DNA of 55,734 bases from an uncultured Granulosicoccaceae bacterium. Lineage in GTDB: Bacteria > Pseudomonadota > Gammaproteobacteria > Granulosicoccales > Granulosicoccaceae. Below the pieces are notes generated by a model. The model saw nothing but the letters and a program-made list of their open reading frames with translations, did no database searches and had not been told where the DNA came from. The translations under genes and the position numbers were made by a program. Location of the stretch: NCBI GenBank assembly GCA_937957915.1, contig CALGNZ010000089.1:1-55734 (forward strand), written 5' to 3'. Numbering within the stretch: position 1 is the stretch's first letter; every line of letters starts with the position of its first letter. Below, piece by piece: positions 28,369 to 37,815 of this stretch.

Positions 28369-29199
28369 ATGGGCAATCACATAGAGCCACAACACACACT
28401 GTCTGGCGAGACTATCGAAGCATTTAACCGCAACGGCGCTGTGGTACTTCGCGGGGTGTTTACCGAGTGGATGGAAACACTGCGCACCGGTGTTGAACAG
28501 AATCTGTCTGAGCCGGGGCCGTTCGGCAAAGTGTACACCACAGAGGGCGAACAGGGGCGATTCTTCGGCGACTACTGCAACTGGCAGCGTATCGATCCCT
28601 ACCGGCAATTTTTCTTTGAATCAGCTGCCGGAAATATCGCCGCTCAACTCGTTGACTCATCCAGTGTGCGAATTTTTCATGAGCATGTACTGGTCAAAGA
28701 ACCGGGCACGGCGCGCAAGACACCGTGGCATCACGATCAGCCCTACTATTGCGTTGATGGCAACAAGTTATGCAGCTTGTGGATACCACTCGACCCGGTT
28801 GATCAATCGGTCTGCGCCGAGTTTATCTCGGGCTCACACTTGTGGAACCGCTCGTTTCTGCCGACCAAATTTTCCGGTGTATCTTACGATCGCCCAGGTG
28901 AAAACCACGAAAAGCTACCCGACATCGAGGCACACAGAGATGACTATGACATCCTCAGCTGGGACCTGGCACCGGGCGACGCAATCGCTTTTCACTTTAT
29001 GACAGTGCACGGCGCTCCGGAAAACCTGTCGTCCCACCGACGGCGCGCGTTTTCCGCACGGCTGCTAGGCGACGATGCGGTATACACAATCCGAAGTGGA
29101 GAAATGTCGCCACCATTCCCCGGACTGGAACAACGCCTGACACCGGGCGGGCCCATGAATGCCGAGGAATTTCCGGAAATCTACCCGCAAAAAGCCTGA
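28369..29199 (+). CDS. Phytanoyl-CoA dioxygenase (PhyH) family protein
   Basis: Protein of 276 residues of the PhyH branch of Fe(II)/2-oxoglutarate oxygenases. His121-x-Asp123 lies in TPWHHDQPYY, the distal His214 in TVHGAPEN, and the 2-oxoglutarate arginines in SSHRRRAFSARL. The central LWIPLDPVDQSVCAEFISGS is typical of the family. The substrate is not predictable; bacterial members act on varied small molecules. GGGATAGACA precedes the ATG. It stands alone, with a convergent methyltransferase gene downstream. Confidence 0.92.
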   Translation: MGNHIEPQHTLSGETIEAFNRNGAVVLRGVFTEWMETLRTGVEQNLSEPGPFGKVYTTEGEQGRFFGDYCNWQRIDPYRQFFFESAAGNIAAQLVDSSSVRIFHEHVLVKEPGTARKTPWHHDQPYYCVDGNKLCSLWIPLDPVDQSVCAEFISGSHLWNRSFLPTKFSGVSYDRPGENHEKLPDIEAHRDDYDILSWDLAPGDAIAFHFMTVHGAPENLSSHRRRAFSARLLGDDAVYTIRSGEMSPPFPGLEQRLTPGGPMNAEEFPEIYPQKA

Positions 29200-29341
29200 T
29201 GTTTTAACAGTCATGCCTCCGATATTTAATCGCGAGGCACAAGCCCGACAGGCCAGCGCCAATGATAAAATTTCCGGTATCAGGAAAACCACGTCTTTCA
29301 GTTTTGAGATTGATCAACGACGAACGGCCTACACACACCCC

Positions 29342-30244
29342 CTACATCTCAGAAGCTAACACCTCGATATACTCAGGCCCGATACCACAGCAGCCTCCAA
29401 AAATTGAGGCACCGTGAGATTCCCACTCTTTGACCAGCTGCAGATAGTGATGCGGGGTTACTTCCGATCTTAATGTCGCGACATCGTTGTTCGCCACTGC
29501 GTCAGACTTACGGGGGGTAAACGAGTTACCGTAACCGCCCAGCAACAACGCTGGTGCAACAGTGTCTCGCCGGGGCGCAATCGACGCTATCGCCTGCCCT
29601 ATCACTTCCGGCAAACTGCAATTAAACAACAAGGCTTCAGCGTCGATCTCCACGGCCAGTGCAAGTGCATCGTCCAGCATTTCACCCGAACGCAGCCGCG
29701 GATCATTAACTTCAGGGTCATCTATAAGGCTGAAAGAGAGCCAGATCGGTTTTGCCGTATGCGCAAGCGCGGCAGCTACCGCTCTCGCCTCAGCCAGGCT
29801 CGCCATGGTTTCCGCCTGCCAAAGATCAATATGCGGATCGAGTGCTTCAACCAGCAGCGGGTACACGCGGCGGGCGAGCACTTCATCAAACAGATCTGGT
29901 CGATACGAGCCGCTGAGCGGCGGTAGGCTACCCCCGACTTTCACCGGTATCATTGCTTCGGACATTGCATTCTGAGCCGCCTGTCGAGCCAGCTTGCCGG
30001 AAAGTGCTGTTAGGTGAACGCCGTCTTTTTCAAACCGTTCATCACCCAAATGGAAAGGCACTACCGCATAGTTGTTGGTGGTAATCACTTGTGCGCCTGC
30101 ATCGATAAAGCTGCGATGCACCTCGACGACACGATCAGGTGCTTCCATCAATGCGAGGGCGGACCACTCGGGTTGTTTAAACGGAGCACCTACTCGCTTG
30201 AGCTCACGCCCCATACCACCATCAAGAATTATTCTATTCGCCAC
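29342..30244 (-). CDS. Homocysteine S-methyltransferase family protein
   Basis: Protein of 300 residues with the methyltransferase barrel and its three zinc ligands: Cys in LLFNCSLPEV and the Cys pair in FGGCCGIGPEYI near the C-terminus. The N-terminus reads ILDGGMGRELKRVG, the usual substrate-binding start. MmuM-like enzymes transfer a methyl group from S-methylmethionine or another donor (betaine, dimethylsulfonio compounds) to homocysteine. Which donor is used is unknown; the presence of dimethylglycine-type dehydrogenases elsewhere in the window would fit a methylated amine or betaine economy. The start is GTG at 30244 with GGGG about seven bases upstream. Confidence 0.9.
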   Translation of the reverse strand: MANRIILDGGMGRELKRVGAPFKQPEWSALALMEAPDRVVEVHRSFIDAGAQVITTNNYAVVPFHLGDERFEKDGVHLTALSGKLARQAAQNAMSEAMIPVKVGGSLPPLSGSYRPDLFDEVLARRVYPLLVEALDPHIDLWQAETMASLAEARAVAAALAHTAKPIWLSFSLIDDPEVNDPRLRSGEMLDDALALAVEIDAEALLFNCSLPEVIGQAIASIAPRRDTVAPALLLGGYGNSFTPRKSDAVANNDVATLRSEVTPHHYLQLVKEWESHGASIFGGCCGIGPEYIEVLASEM

Positions 30245-30426
30245 TTATGGCCCCAATATCGGATCTCGCGATGGAAGATACACGAGAACGATCGCGCAGC
30301 GTTAGCCAGTCGTCACAACTCAGATTGAGGTTTTTGTCAGTGCGTGAGAATGGCGGCGAAGTATGCCGCGCAGACTGCAAGAGATGATTTACACCAGTTG
30401 GGCTTCCACCGATAACAGCAAGTCTA

Positions 30427-30449
30427 CCGGGGTAAGCTGCTTACCCCGG
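30427..30449. terminator. Perfect stem-loop downstream of the cupin gene
   Basis: CCGGGGTAAG (30427-30436) and CTTACCCCGG (30440-30449) form a perfect 10-bp stem with a 3-base loop, just after the cupin stop at 30463. There is no T-run, so it may be a terminator or an RNA 3' stabiliser. Confidence 0.55.
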
Positions 30450-30462
30450 ATGCTGCTATCTG

Positions 30463-30975
30463 CTATCTGCCGAAATCATCTGTGACGCGCACAATGTCGT
30501 CTTCATTTGACGGGTTGGATGGATCGCTGTGCTGCCAGATTTCAGCAAGTACGCCCCAGGAGTCGAGGCCGACAATACGGTGACGAAGCTGCGAGCTGAT
30601 GCGAATTACATCACCAATATTTTTCGTTTGTACGGTTGTCTCTTCGTCAGTATCGCTCAGCATTACACCCGCTTTGCCATTGATAACTTTCCACAGTTCG
30701 GTGCGGCGATGATGATACTGCCAGGACAAGCGCTTCTCTGGCTCAACAATCAGAATTTTGGGACTGAGCTTTTGCTCACCCAGCGCAATCTCACCGCGCT
30801 GCTCGGCGAAATAAGTGTCAATAAACAGCGCTGTCTGATCTTCGTCAATGACATAGAAACCACCCCACGGGCGTTTCGAGTCAACGGTAGTTGCATTCAA
30901 TCCATGCTCAGCGAGCTCCGTCGCTATCGCCTGAAAGATTGCTTGTTTGCTGGAATCGATATTGGCTTTAGTCAT
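30463..30975 (-). CDS. Mannose-6-phosphate isomerase-like cupin protein
   Basis: Cupin-fold protein of 170 residues. Visible pattern: RPWGGFYVIDED at the start of the barrel, LSPKILIVEPEKRLSWQYHHRRTELWKV with the metal-binding His pair and Glu, RISSQLRHRIVG with the later His, and a C-terminal IWQHSDPSNPSNEDDIVRV. This resembles the isomerase half of type II phosphomannose isomerase and standalone phosphoheptose/phosphomannose isomerase-like cupins. It probably acts on a sugar phosphate, but activity is an inference. The frame is open to 31125; the ATG at 30975 (MTKANIDSSKQ) fits the usual length of relatives, while the upstream 50 residues look non-native. Confidence 0.82.
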   Translation of the reverse strand: MTKANIDSSKQAIFQAIATELAEHGLNATTVDSKRPWGGFYVIDEDQTALFIDTYFAEQRGEIALGEQKLSPKILIVEPEKRLSWQYHHRRTELWKVINGKAGVMLSDTDEETTVQTKNIGDVIRISSQLRHRIVGLDSWGVLAEIWQHSDPSNPSNEDDIVRVTDDFGR

Positions 30976-31633
30976 TGCTTCAATTACACCGGAAATATGA
31001 GGTGAAGAGGCTACACAGCGCGAGTCGGCCTCACTTCTCGGCAATGCGGTGATGCTTCGCAAGCCGTCCATTTGCTCTTCGACCATTTTAAAAAAATGCG
31101 AATGCATGTCCGGGACTGGACACACAGATCGCTATATCGGCGTCAAAGTTTCATTCATGGAGTGTTTTTTGGCGCGACACAGTTCTCATTTCCACACATT
31201 GGGCGGCTATGTGACCAAAAATCACCGTTTGAATCGACCAAACCGATGGCAAACCGCCGTTCGGCAAACAACCACCACTAATTTTCAGCAAGGCTCCCTG
31301 CTCCCCCGCAAACGAGTAAATTCGGAGATCGACCTGCGCAGAACGCTGCGACATGAAGTGAGCTATCGCGGAACGAGCCCCGTGGTGAGTGCTTTGCGGG
31401 AAGTGTTTTGAGGTGAGCGCTTTGTTGGGAGTGCTTTGCGGGGAGCGCTTTGAGGGAACGACTTTGCCAAACATGCATTGCGGGTAGAGCATTGCGGGTA
31501 GAGCATTGCGGATAAACCAGGCTGCGGTCAGGTCCCCGGGGTCAGGCACCAGCGGCAGGTGATGCATGGCCAGGCGGCCATCCATAGATTAGTCACGGTA
31601 CACACAGGTACCATTTTCGGACACAGCTTCAGC
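30976..31633. other. Intergenic region with short tandem repeats
   Basis: About 650 bp between the cupin gene and the sorbosone-dehydrogenase-like gene, both on the minus strand. It holds degenerate repeats at 31381-31516. A 144-codon minus frame here merely translates the repeats. Confidence 0.5.
31381..31516. repeat. Degenerate GTGCTTTGCGGG repeats and three 14-bp units
   Basis: Imperfect units of the type AGTGCTTTGCGGG / AGCGCTTTGAGGG run from about 31386 to 31456. Then three units of GCATTGCGGGTAGA start at 31475, 31489 and 31503, the last diverged. The period is about 14-16 bp. No function seen. Confidence 0.8.
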
Positions 31634-32944
31634 TTACGTTGCAGAGGTTACCCGCCAGATCACATCGCCAACATCATCTGCCACCAGCAGCGAATGATCA
31701 GGCCCCAATGTGACGCCGACCGGTCTGCCGTAGGAGTGCTTCTCATCGGCTGACAAAAACCCGCTGAGAATATTGCGTGGTGGACCGGAGGGCTTGCCAT
31801 CTCGAAACGGCACGAACACCACCGCATAGCCGCTCAGCGTACTGCGGTTCCACGAACCATGCTGGCCGACCACCATGCCATCTTCGTCGAACCCGGACAG
31901 GGTGCCACCTGGCATCCAGCACAAACCCAGTGATGCCGTGTGGCCGCCCAGCGCATAGTCGGGGTCGATCGCTTTAGCCACCATTGCCGGATCCTGTTGT
32001 ACTCGATCATCAACGGTTTGCCCCCAGTAACAATAGGGCCATCCGTAGAACCCACCGTCTTCCACCGAAGTTAAGTAGTCGGGAGGTACTTCATCACCTA
32101 ATCCATCGCGCTCATTGACCACGGTCCATAGCACATCTGTGGATGGCTCCCATGCCATGCCAACCGGGTTGCGCAGTCCGGATGCAAAAACTCTGGCCTG
32201 CCCGTTGTTTACTGTTACTTCAAAAATGGCTGCACGTCCTTCCTCGGCCTCAAAGCCCTGATCGGCGATATTGGTTAAGGACCCGACCCCCACGTAGAGC
32301 TTTGACTTGTCGGCACTGGCAAGCAGACTCCGTGTCCAGTGCCCATCAGGTTTGAAGTCGACGACAGGCGTACCAACGCCGTCGATTCGATCAGCACCGT
32401 ATTCGTAGTTGAACGACACAAGACCATCGGTATTGCCAACGTAGAACGTCGAATCAATCAACGCCATCCCAAACGGTTTGTTCTGATGCTCAAGAAAAAT
32501 CTTTTTCACCTCTGCCACACCATCTTTGTCTGCATCTCGCAACAGCGTAATGCGATTCGCAGATTCACCGACAGCGGCTGCTCTCTTCATGGTGCTATAG
32601 ATGGCGTAATCGAATGCGGTTTTTACAGGCGAAGGCGTTTCACAGGCTTCTGCGACAAGAACATCGTTGTTCGGCAGAACCTCTATCCAGCGCGGATGCT
32701 TCAAGTCTGTTGCAAATGCATTGACTGACAAACCATCAGCGACAGTCGGTGTATGACCATCGCTCCAGCCTTTCGCACTTGGCATCTTTAAGGTTGGTAT
32801 CGCCTGCGCTTTCGCCTCGGGAATTTGCGGCGCGCTACCGAGCGCTGGCTCATGCGCACTATCACTGAAGCGCCGCATAAGAATGGCAGACGCACCGATC
32901 ATCGCAACCAGCCTGGCAAACATTCGTGAAGGGTCAAAGCTCAT
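31634..32944 (-). CDS. PQQ-dependent sugar/sorbosone dehydrogenase-like beta-propeller protein
   Basis: Protein of 436 residues of the glucose/sorbosone dehydrogenase (soluble PQQ-GDH) fold. Signatures are LKHPRWIEVLPNNDVLVAEA, ITLLRDADKDGVAEVKKIF, FASGLRNPVGMAWEPST, VNERDGLGDEVPPDYL and GQHGSWNRS. A short hydrophobic segment at ~10-23 may be an export signal or anchor, which fits periplasmic PQQ enzymes. It would oxidise an aldose or similar sugar with electrons passed to the respiratory chain; the exact substrate is unknown, and no PQQ biosynthesis genes are nearby. AGG eight bases upstream supports the ATG at 32944. Confidence 0.9.
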   Translation of the reverse strand: MSFDPSRMFARLVAMIGASAILMRRFSDSAHEPALGSAPQIPEAKAQAIPTLKMPSAKGWSDGHTPTVADGLSVNAFATDLKHPRWIEVLPNNDVLVAEACETPSPVKTAFDYAIYSTMKRAAAVGESANRITLLRDADKDGVAEVKKIFLEHQNKPFGMALIDSTFYVGNTDGLVSFNYEYGADRIDGVGTPVVDFKPDGHWTRSLLASADKSKLYVGVGSLTNIADQGFEAEEGRAAIFEVTVNNGQARVFASGLRNPVGMAWEPSTDVLWTVVNERDGLGDEVPPDYLTSVEDGGFYGWPYCYWGQTVDDRVQQDPAMVAKAIDPDYALGGHTASLGLCWMPGGTLSGFDEDGMVVGQHGSWNRSTLSGYAVVFVPFRDGKPSGPPRNILSGFLSADEKHSYGRPVGVTLGPDHSLLVADDVGDVIWRVTSAT

Positions 32945-33224
32945 GGTCGGACCTGCTTAAAAGCGTGCCTGCAATTGTACCGTAATCACAAATGCTTTAA
33001 ACGCGCTTTGAACAACATGAAGGTTAGCGGCTAGTGACCATCCTCGTTACGGCACATCTACTACGGCACATAGACTACGAGCGCAAACTGGCATCTTCCA
33101 GCTTGGTACTGACGGCCGGTTCAACCCAATAATCAATTAGTGTAAACCTTCAAAACGCAGCCATAGCTACAAATCAAACTGTAACGAACTGTATCAGCCA
33201 GCTAATTTCAAGGAAAATAAGTGT

Positions 33225-33812
33225 ATGATTATTCAACACTTAACGGGGAAACACCACGTGAAAGCCAATTCAAATGATACAACAACCAATCACTCAGAAA
33301 CGGATCTGCACGCGGGTACCGGCTTTGACGCCAATCGTCGACTTGCACTAAAAATGATTGGAGGCACTGCTGTACTGGCAACGGGCGCAGCTTACACCTC
33401 AGCATATGCACTGGGCACAGCGTCTACCGGTGTGGAAGAAACCACACCTATATCGGCGGCAACTCCCGCCAGAACCGGTGCAGAGTTGAGTATCTCACTG
33501 TCGGTAGATCCGGAACCCACTATCCGTATCACCAACCACAGCAACAAACTAGTCATCGTGCGGCACGTCCACCCGGGCATCATTCACGCCGGAGAAAACG
33601 CCTACGATATAAACTCGTTATTTGTTGGCAGTGCGTACGCTATCGGCGCGGGCAGATCTCGAACGATGGCTGTAAAAAAGACCAGTGCCATACAACCAGA
33701 GCGCGACTTCCCCAGACACCTGTACGCCAATAAACCACAGCGTATTGTGGCAGTGACCGGTCGCAACTATGCGGGAATACTGGCCAACTCGACCAGAAGC
33801 TTCTTTGCCTGA
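33225..33812 (+). CDS. Putative Tat-exported protein, unknown function
   Basis: Protein of 195 residues with a twin-arginine-like signal: Arg38-Arg39 in ANRRLALKMIGG, followed by a hydrophobic stretch ending AYTSAYALG. The mature part is small, with a beta-rich segment (ELSISLSVDPEPTIRITN and SNKLVIVRHVHPGIIH). No family is recognised. Two starts are possible: ATG 33225 with AAGGA upstream, or GTG 33258 with GGGGA upstream. It is closed by a strong bidirectional terminator. Confidence 0.72.
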   Translation: MIIQHLTGKHHVKANSNDTTTNHSETDLHAGTGFDANRRLALKMIGGTAVLATGAAYTSAYALGTASTGVEETTPISAATPARTGAELSISLSVDPEPTIRITNHSNKLVIVRHVHPGIIHAGENAYDINSLFVGSAYAIGAGRSRTMAVKKTSAIQPERDFPRHLYANKPQRIVAVTGRNYAGILANSTRSFFA

Positions 33813-33853
33813 GAACAACCCGCCTGGCCGATCTAAAACGGCTCTTGTAAAAC

Positions 33854-33886
33854 AAAAATGGAGGCAACCAGTGCCTCCATTTTTTT
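33854..33886. terminator. Bidirectional intrinsic terminator
   Basis: ATGGAGGCA (33858-33866) and TGCCTCCAT (33872-33880) form a perfect 9-bp stem with loop ACCAG. It is flanked by AAAA on the left and TTTTTT on the right, so it can terminate both the Tat-type gene and the convergent OmpA gene. Confidence 0.93.
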
Positions 33887-33906
33887 ACAACCTGCCTGAA
33901 AAAATA

Positions 33907-36408
33907 CTACTCGTCGATTGAGCTGAACTGCTCCTCGGTGACTTCCCTAGGATACAGTACCACTTCTACTCGTCGGTTCAACTGCCGACCCTCGATTGTA
34001 TCATTGGAGGCAACTGGTGCATATTCACCGTAGCCTACTGCAGACAATTGATGCGGATCAATGTTCGACTGATACTGCATGTGTCGAACTGCCGCTGCTG
34101 CGCGTGCAACCGACAACTCCCAGTTGGTGGCATAAACGGATTTTAGCCGGTAACCAATTTGAACATTATCAGTATGGCCCTCTACCACGATACGGCGGTC
34201 CTCAAACGAGCTGATGATTTCAGCCAGCTTTTTGAGGTTTTCACCACCTTCTTTGGTCAACTCTGCACTGCCTATTGCGAAGAAGTCAGCGTTGCCGAGT
34301 CGCAGTGGAATCGAGTTATCCGCACGTGCATTCTGCACGGTTACGTTTTCCAGCTTGGCCGCACGCAACTCGTCTGTCAGCGCCACGCGCAATTTCTCTG
34401 CCTCCGAGAAAACCGCATCGCGTTCTGCTTCAACGGTACGCTTCTCCAATAACATGGCATTGAGCTTCTCTGAGGCCAAACGTAGTTTTTCCTCTGACTC
34501 AGTCAACTGTTGTTGCAGATCACCTACCTCTTCAAGCCCGTTACCCTGCAACGCATCGTACTGACTTTGCAGCGCTGCCAACTTGTCAGCAGTGGTTTGT
34601 TCTTTCTCTTCAAGGCTCGCAATCAGATTATGAAGATTTTCCATCGTCTCTGTGGCACGCGCCCCCTCTGCCAGCAGATTGGATTTTGTTCCCTGCAACT
34701 GTGCTAACTGCGCTTCCAGATTCGAAATTTTTGCGTCGCGGTCATTGATGTCGCTTTCGGACTGAGCACTGAGCTCGTTAAGCTCTGCCACCAATTCGCT
34801 GACACGGCTATTGAGCTGCAGCAAGTCACGATCGCGGCGATCGATCTGTTTTTGCAGTGAATCTTTCTCCACTTCGAGATCCGATTGTGCAGACTTCAGC
34901 TGCGAAGCCGCCAGTTTTCGTGCCTGTTCAAGCTGCTCCTGCAGAGTAGATCCACTAGACTTAAGACTGTTTATACTGGCTCTGGCCTGATCACGATCAG
35001 TACTCAGCTTTGCTACTTTATTGTCCAGCTTGCCGATGTGCGTATTCAGTTTGCCGATTTCATCGTTGGCCGAGGCCAGTTGGCCATTCAAATCTTCTAA
35101 TTCAGCCTTTGCTGCGGTCAATTGACCGGTGACGTCTTCAAGTTCACCACGTGCAGTTTCTAATTCCTGCTGGCGATTTTGAAGTTCTTTATTGGCAAAC
35201 TCGAGTTTTCCGTTGACGGTGTCCAGATCCGAAGTGAGTTTTACCTTGTCGTCTTCAAGATCATTTTTCTGCGCAAGTAATTCATCACGTTGTTTGGTCC
35301 TGGCAACCACATCACCCTGCAGGGCTTCAATCTCATCTTCCAAAGTCGCGACTGTCGCGCGTGATTGAGCATGCTGCTGTTGCTCTGCTTTCAACGCACT
35401 ACTAACGTCATTCGACCGAGACTCAAACAGGCCCAGTTTGCCTGTCAGATTATCGCGCTCTGACAGCAGATTGTTCGCCTGTTGCGCTGCGGTATCGCGC
35501 TCTAGTCTGATATTCGCAATTTCATTCAGCGCGTTGTTTCTATCGGTTTTCAGGTCAGCAAGCTGACCACGCAGGCTACCGAGTTGCTGCCTTGTGTCGG
35601 CAAGTCGTTCCTCAGCCAAAGCTAATTGACGGGCCTTGTCCTTGAGTTTGTCTTCAGTGGCAGACAGTGTGCCCTCAATCTCCTTACTGGATGCCTGTTG
35701 CACACCAAGCTTGTCATTGAGTTCATTGACAGCGGCCTCTTTGTCAGCGAGCTGATCTGCGGCATCTGCAATATCTGCGCGCAGGGTTTCAACGGTTGCA
35801 CGCTGATTGTCTATTTCCCCGGCCAGCACGTTGATATCGTCACGTGCGCCGTCTCGTTCAGCCTGCACCAGACTCAACTGTTGATTCAGACCATCGCGCT
35901 CGGCCAGTAACGCATCATATTTGCCGTTCGCATCGCTATGGCGTTGCTCCAGCTCAATGATTCGCTGTTTAAGGGCAGCGATTGTCTCTTGAGCGTCTTT
36001 GAATAGCAGTGCCTCTGCACTGTAGCGTGCGTCAATCATCTCTTTTATGCGCACCGCCATCGAGTCAACCTCTCGGTGGTCTGCATCGATCTGCTCACGC
36101 GCACTGTCCATCGAAATTGCATGCCTCAACATTGATGGTGTGTTGACAGATGACATGCGCAGGGAAACAGGTGCTGGCGGTGCTGCCGGCGCTAAAACTT
36201 CCGATGGTGCGGCCTCTGCCAGAGCCACAGAATCGCCAATAGTCAGAGACTGTGCGATCGCTATTGTAAGCAAGCTTGCAACTAACAGCGGAGCCCGCTT
36301 CGGTAACGCTACGGACCCGAATGCACGACGCTGTTGCTTTTCACAGTTATCACTGTACCTGGATTCGCCAGTATGCTTTCTCATTCCCTCAGGACCTGCT
36401 TTGCCCAT
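33907..36408 (-). CDS. Long coiled-coil protein with a C-terminal OmpA peptidoglycan-binding domain
   Basis: Protein of 833 residues. A hydrophobic segment at ~40-60 is an uncleaved or late signal, so the rest should lie in the periplasm. Residues ~110-690 form an almost continuous coiled coil rich in Leu, Glu, Gln and Asp heptads. The C-terminal ~130 residues are an OmpA/MotB-like domain: EGHTDNVQIG, NWELSVARAAAAVRHM, GYGEYAPVASND and QLNRRVEVVL, with the Asp and Arg that bind diaminopimelate. It probably spans between inner membrane and peptidoglycan. It is unlike MotB, which is far shorter and paired with MotA. The start at 36408 has AGAG nine bases upstream; ATG 36384 is an alternative with poor spacing. 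Confidence 0.9.
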   Translation of the reverse strand: MGKAGPEGMRKHTGESRYSDNCEKQQRRAFGSVALPKRAPLLVASLLTIAIAQSLTIGDSVALAEAAPSEVLAPAAPPAPVSLRMSSVNTPSMLRHAISMDSAREQIDADHREVDSMAVRIKEMIDARYSAEALLFKDAQETIAALKQRIIELEQRHSDANGKYDALLAERDGLNQQLSLVQAERDGARDDINVLAGEIDNQRATVETLRADIADAADQLADKEAAVNELNDKLGVQQASSKEIEGTLSATEDKLKDKARQLALAEERLADTRQQLGSLRGQLADLKTDRNNALNEIANIRLERDTAAQQANNLLSERDNLTGKLGLFESRSNDVSSALKAEQQQHAQSRATVATLEDEIEALQGDVVARTKQRDELLAQKNDLEDDKVKLTSDLDTVNGKLEFANKELQNRQQELETARGELEDVTGQLTAAKAELEDLNGQLASANDEIGKLNTHIGKLDNKVAKLSTDRDQARASINSLKSSGSTLQEQLEQARKLAASQLKSAQSDLEVEKDSLQKQIDRRDRDLLQLNSRVSELVAELNELSAQSESDINDRDAKISNLEAQLAQLQGTKSNLLAEGARATETMENLHNLIASLEEKEQTTADKLAALQSQYDALQGNGLEEVGDLQQQLTESEEKLRLASEKLNAMLLEKRTVEAERDAVFSEAEKLRVALTDELRAAKLENVTVQNARADNSIPLRLGNADFFAIGSAELTKEGGENLKKLAEIISSFEDRRIVVEGHTDNVQIGYRLKSVYATNWELSVARAAAAVRHMQYQSNIDPHQLSAVGYGEYAPVASNDTIEGRQLNRRVEVVLYPREVTEEQFSSIDE

Positions 36409-36779
36409 AACGCGCTACTCTTCTCGTGTTCGAATCAGACGCCGTGCAAATTGCGTGCAGATAAGGCGATCCTCTACACGGGTCTCATTTTTTCATTTGC
36501 GTTTTGCGCACTGATCGGAAAATTTAAAAGCTCGTGACACTCAACGGCCTCGGTGGGTACGACTTGAAGCCCGGAGTGATGCTCGCTACTCACCACATCA
36601 CTAACGCAATCTTCACGCACAACGCCACACATTCGAGATACAAAGACTTTCCGCTCGTAATCCCTCTGAACCTACCCGGTCAAACGCTTTTGGTTTATGC
36701 TCGTGCAGGAGCATCGAATCGCCGGCTCATTTCCCCTGACTATTTTTATACAAACAGATCAAATAAGAGGCCAGACACA
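36409..36779. other. Intergenic region between divergent genes
   Basis: About 370 bp upstream of both the OmpA gene (minus) and the threonate-dehydrogenase-like gene (plus). An open frame extends the latter to 36534, but its first 82 residues do not look like any known N-terminus. Nothing else is recognised. Confidence 0.5.
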
Positions 36780-37694
36780 ATGGGTACAGCAGCAGTATTT
36801 GGCCTCGGGTCAATGGGTTACGGCATGGCAGACTCTCTGCGTGCCGCGGACCACAGGGTGTTCGGCCTTGATGTCGTTGCGAGCTCAGTTGAAAAATTCA
36901 CAGCACAAGGCGGGGAGACCGGTGAGCCTGCTGATATAGCCGGTGAGCTCGACGCTGCAATCGTCGTCGTATTAAATGCGGCACAAACCGAGACAGTGCT
37001 ATTCGGTGCCCGCGACGGTGCATCTGGTGAGAAAATTGGCATTGTTGAATCAATGAACCGGGGTGCCGTGGTCATGGCCTGCGCAACGGTTGCACCGGAG
37101 TTTGCCAGGGATATGTCGGATCGCTGTGGCAAATATGGCGTTCACTACCTCGACGCGCCTATTTCCGGCGGGTCGGTCAAAGCCGCAAACGGTCAGCTGT
37201 CAATTATGGCCTCAGGATCCGATGATGCCTTTGCCGCCGCCCGCCCCTTTCTTGATGCCATGGCAGAAACCGTGTTCGAACTTGGCAACGCTGCCGGCGC
37301 AGGATCAGCGATGAAAGCGGTCAACCAGCTACTTGCCGGCGTCCACATAGCCACTATGGCCGAAGCACTGACATTCGGTATAACGCAGGGGGTTGAGCCC
37401 GACAAATTTGTTGAGGTTATTTCGCAATGTGCAGGCTCCAGCTGGATGCTTGAAAATCGAGCACCTCATATTGTGGAAGGCAATTACGCCCCGCATTCGG
37501 CAGTAGATATCTGGCTAAAGGATCTGGGTATTGTGTTAGATATCGCGAAATCCGCAAAATTCAGCGCCCCGGTTACCGCTGCTGCACTCCAGCAATTTAT
37601 TGCAGCATCGGGACAGGGTCTGGGCCGTGAGGACGATGCTGCGGTTGCCAAGGTTTACGCAAAGAATGCGGGAATTACGCTGCCTGGCAGTTAG
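36780..37694 (+). CDS. ltnD: L-threonate dehydrogenase-like beta-hydroxyacid dehydrogenase
   Basis: Protein of 304 residues in the 3-hydroxyisobutyrate dehydrogenase family. NAD-binding motif FGLGSMGYGMA (7-17), substrate motif DAPISGG (125-131) and catalytic Lys179 in SAMKAVNQLLAGVH. The latter segment and the C-terminal AVDIWLKDLGIVLD resemble LtnD, which oxidises L-threonate to 2-oxo-tetronate. The other pathway genes (OtnK, OtnC, OtnI) are not in the window, so the substrate is a family-level inference. The ATG at 36780 places the Rossmann motif at the very N-terminus and has AGAGG upstream; an upstream in-frame start is rejected. An EamA transporter follows about 120 bp downstream. Confidence 0.85.
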   Translation: MGTAAVFGLGSMGYGMADSLRAADHRVFGLDVVASSVEKFTAQGGETGEPADIAGELDAAIVVVLNAAQTETVLFGARDGASGEKIGIVESMNRGAVVMACATVAPEFARDMSDRCGKYGVHYLDAPISGGSVKAANGQLSIMASGSDDAFAAARPFLDAMAETVFELGNAAGAGSAMKAVNQLLAGVHIATMAEALTFGITQGVEPDKFVEVISQCAGSSWMLENRAPHIVEGNYAPHSAVDIWLKDLGIVLDIAKSAKFSAPVTAAALQQFIAASGQGLGREDDAAVAKVYAKNAGITLPGS

Positions 37695-37815
37695 CCCCGT
37701 CACAGTAGTGCCGTGAATTTTCCTGCCAACCAGGCGCTCCGGAAACGGCACGAGTCAAGAGTTCCACCCTCCCTGGTGACATCCGTTACCAGCGGACTTC
37801 ATCTGAGCAGCATCC

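Noticed and set aside
31151-31585. 144-codon minus-strand frame
   Set aside because: It translates the short repeats (KHFPQST, LTSKHFPQS-type runs) and has no domain or ribosome site.
36534-36779. 82-residue N-terminal extension of the threonate-dehydrogenase-like protein
   Set aside because: The Rossmann motif of this family starts at the N-terminus; ATG 36780 has a ribosome site and the extension has no homologous look.
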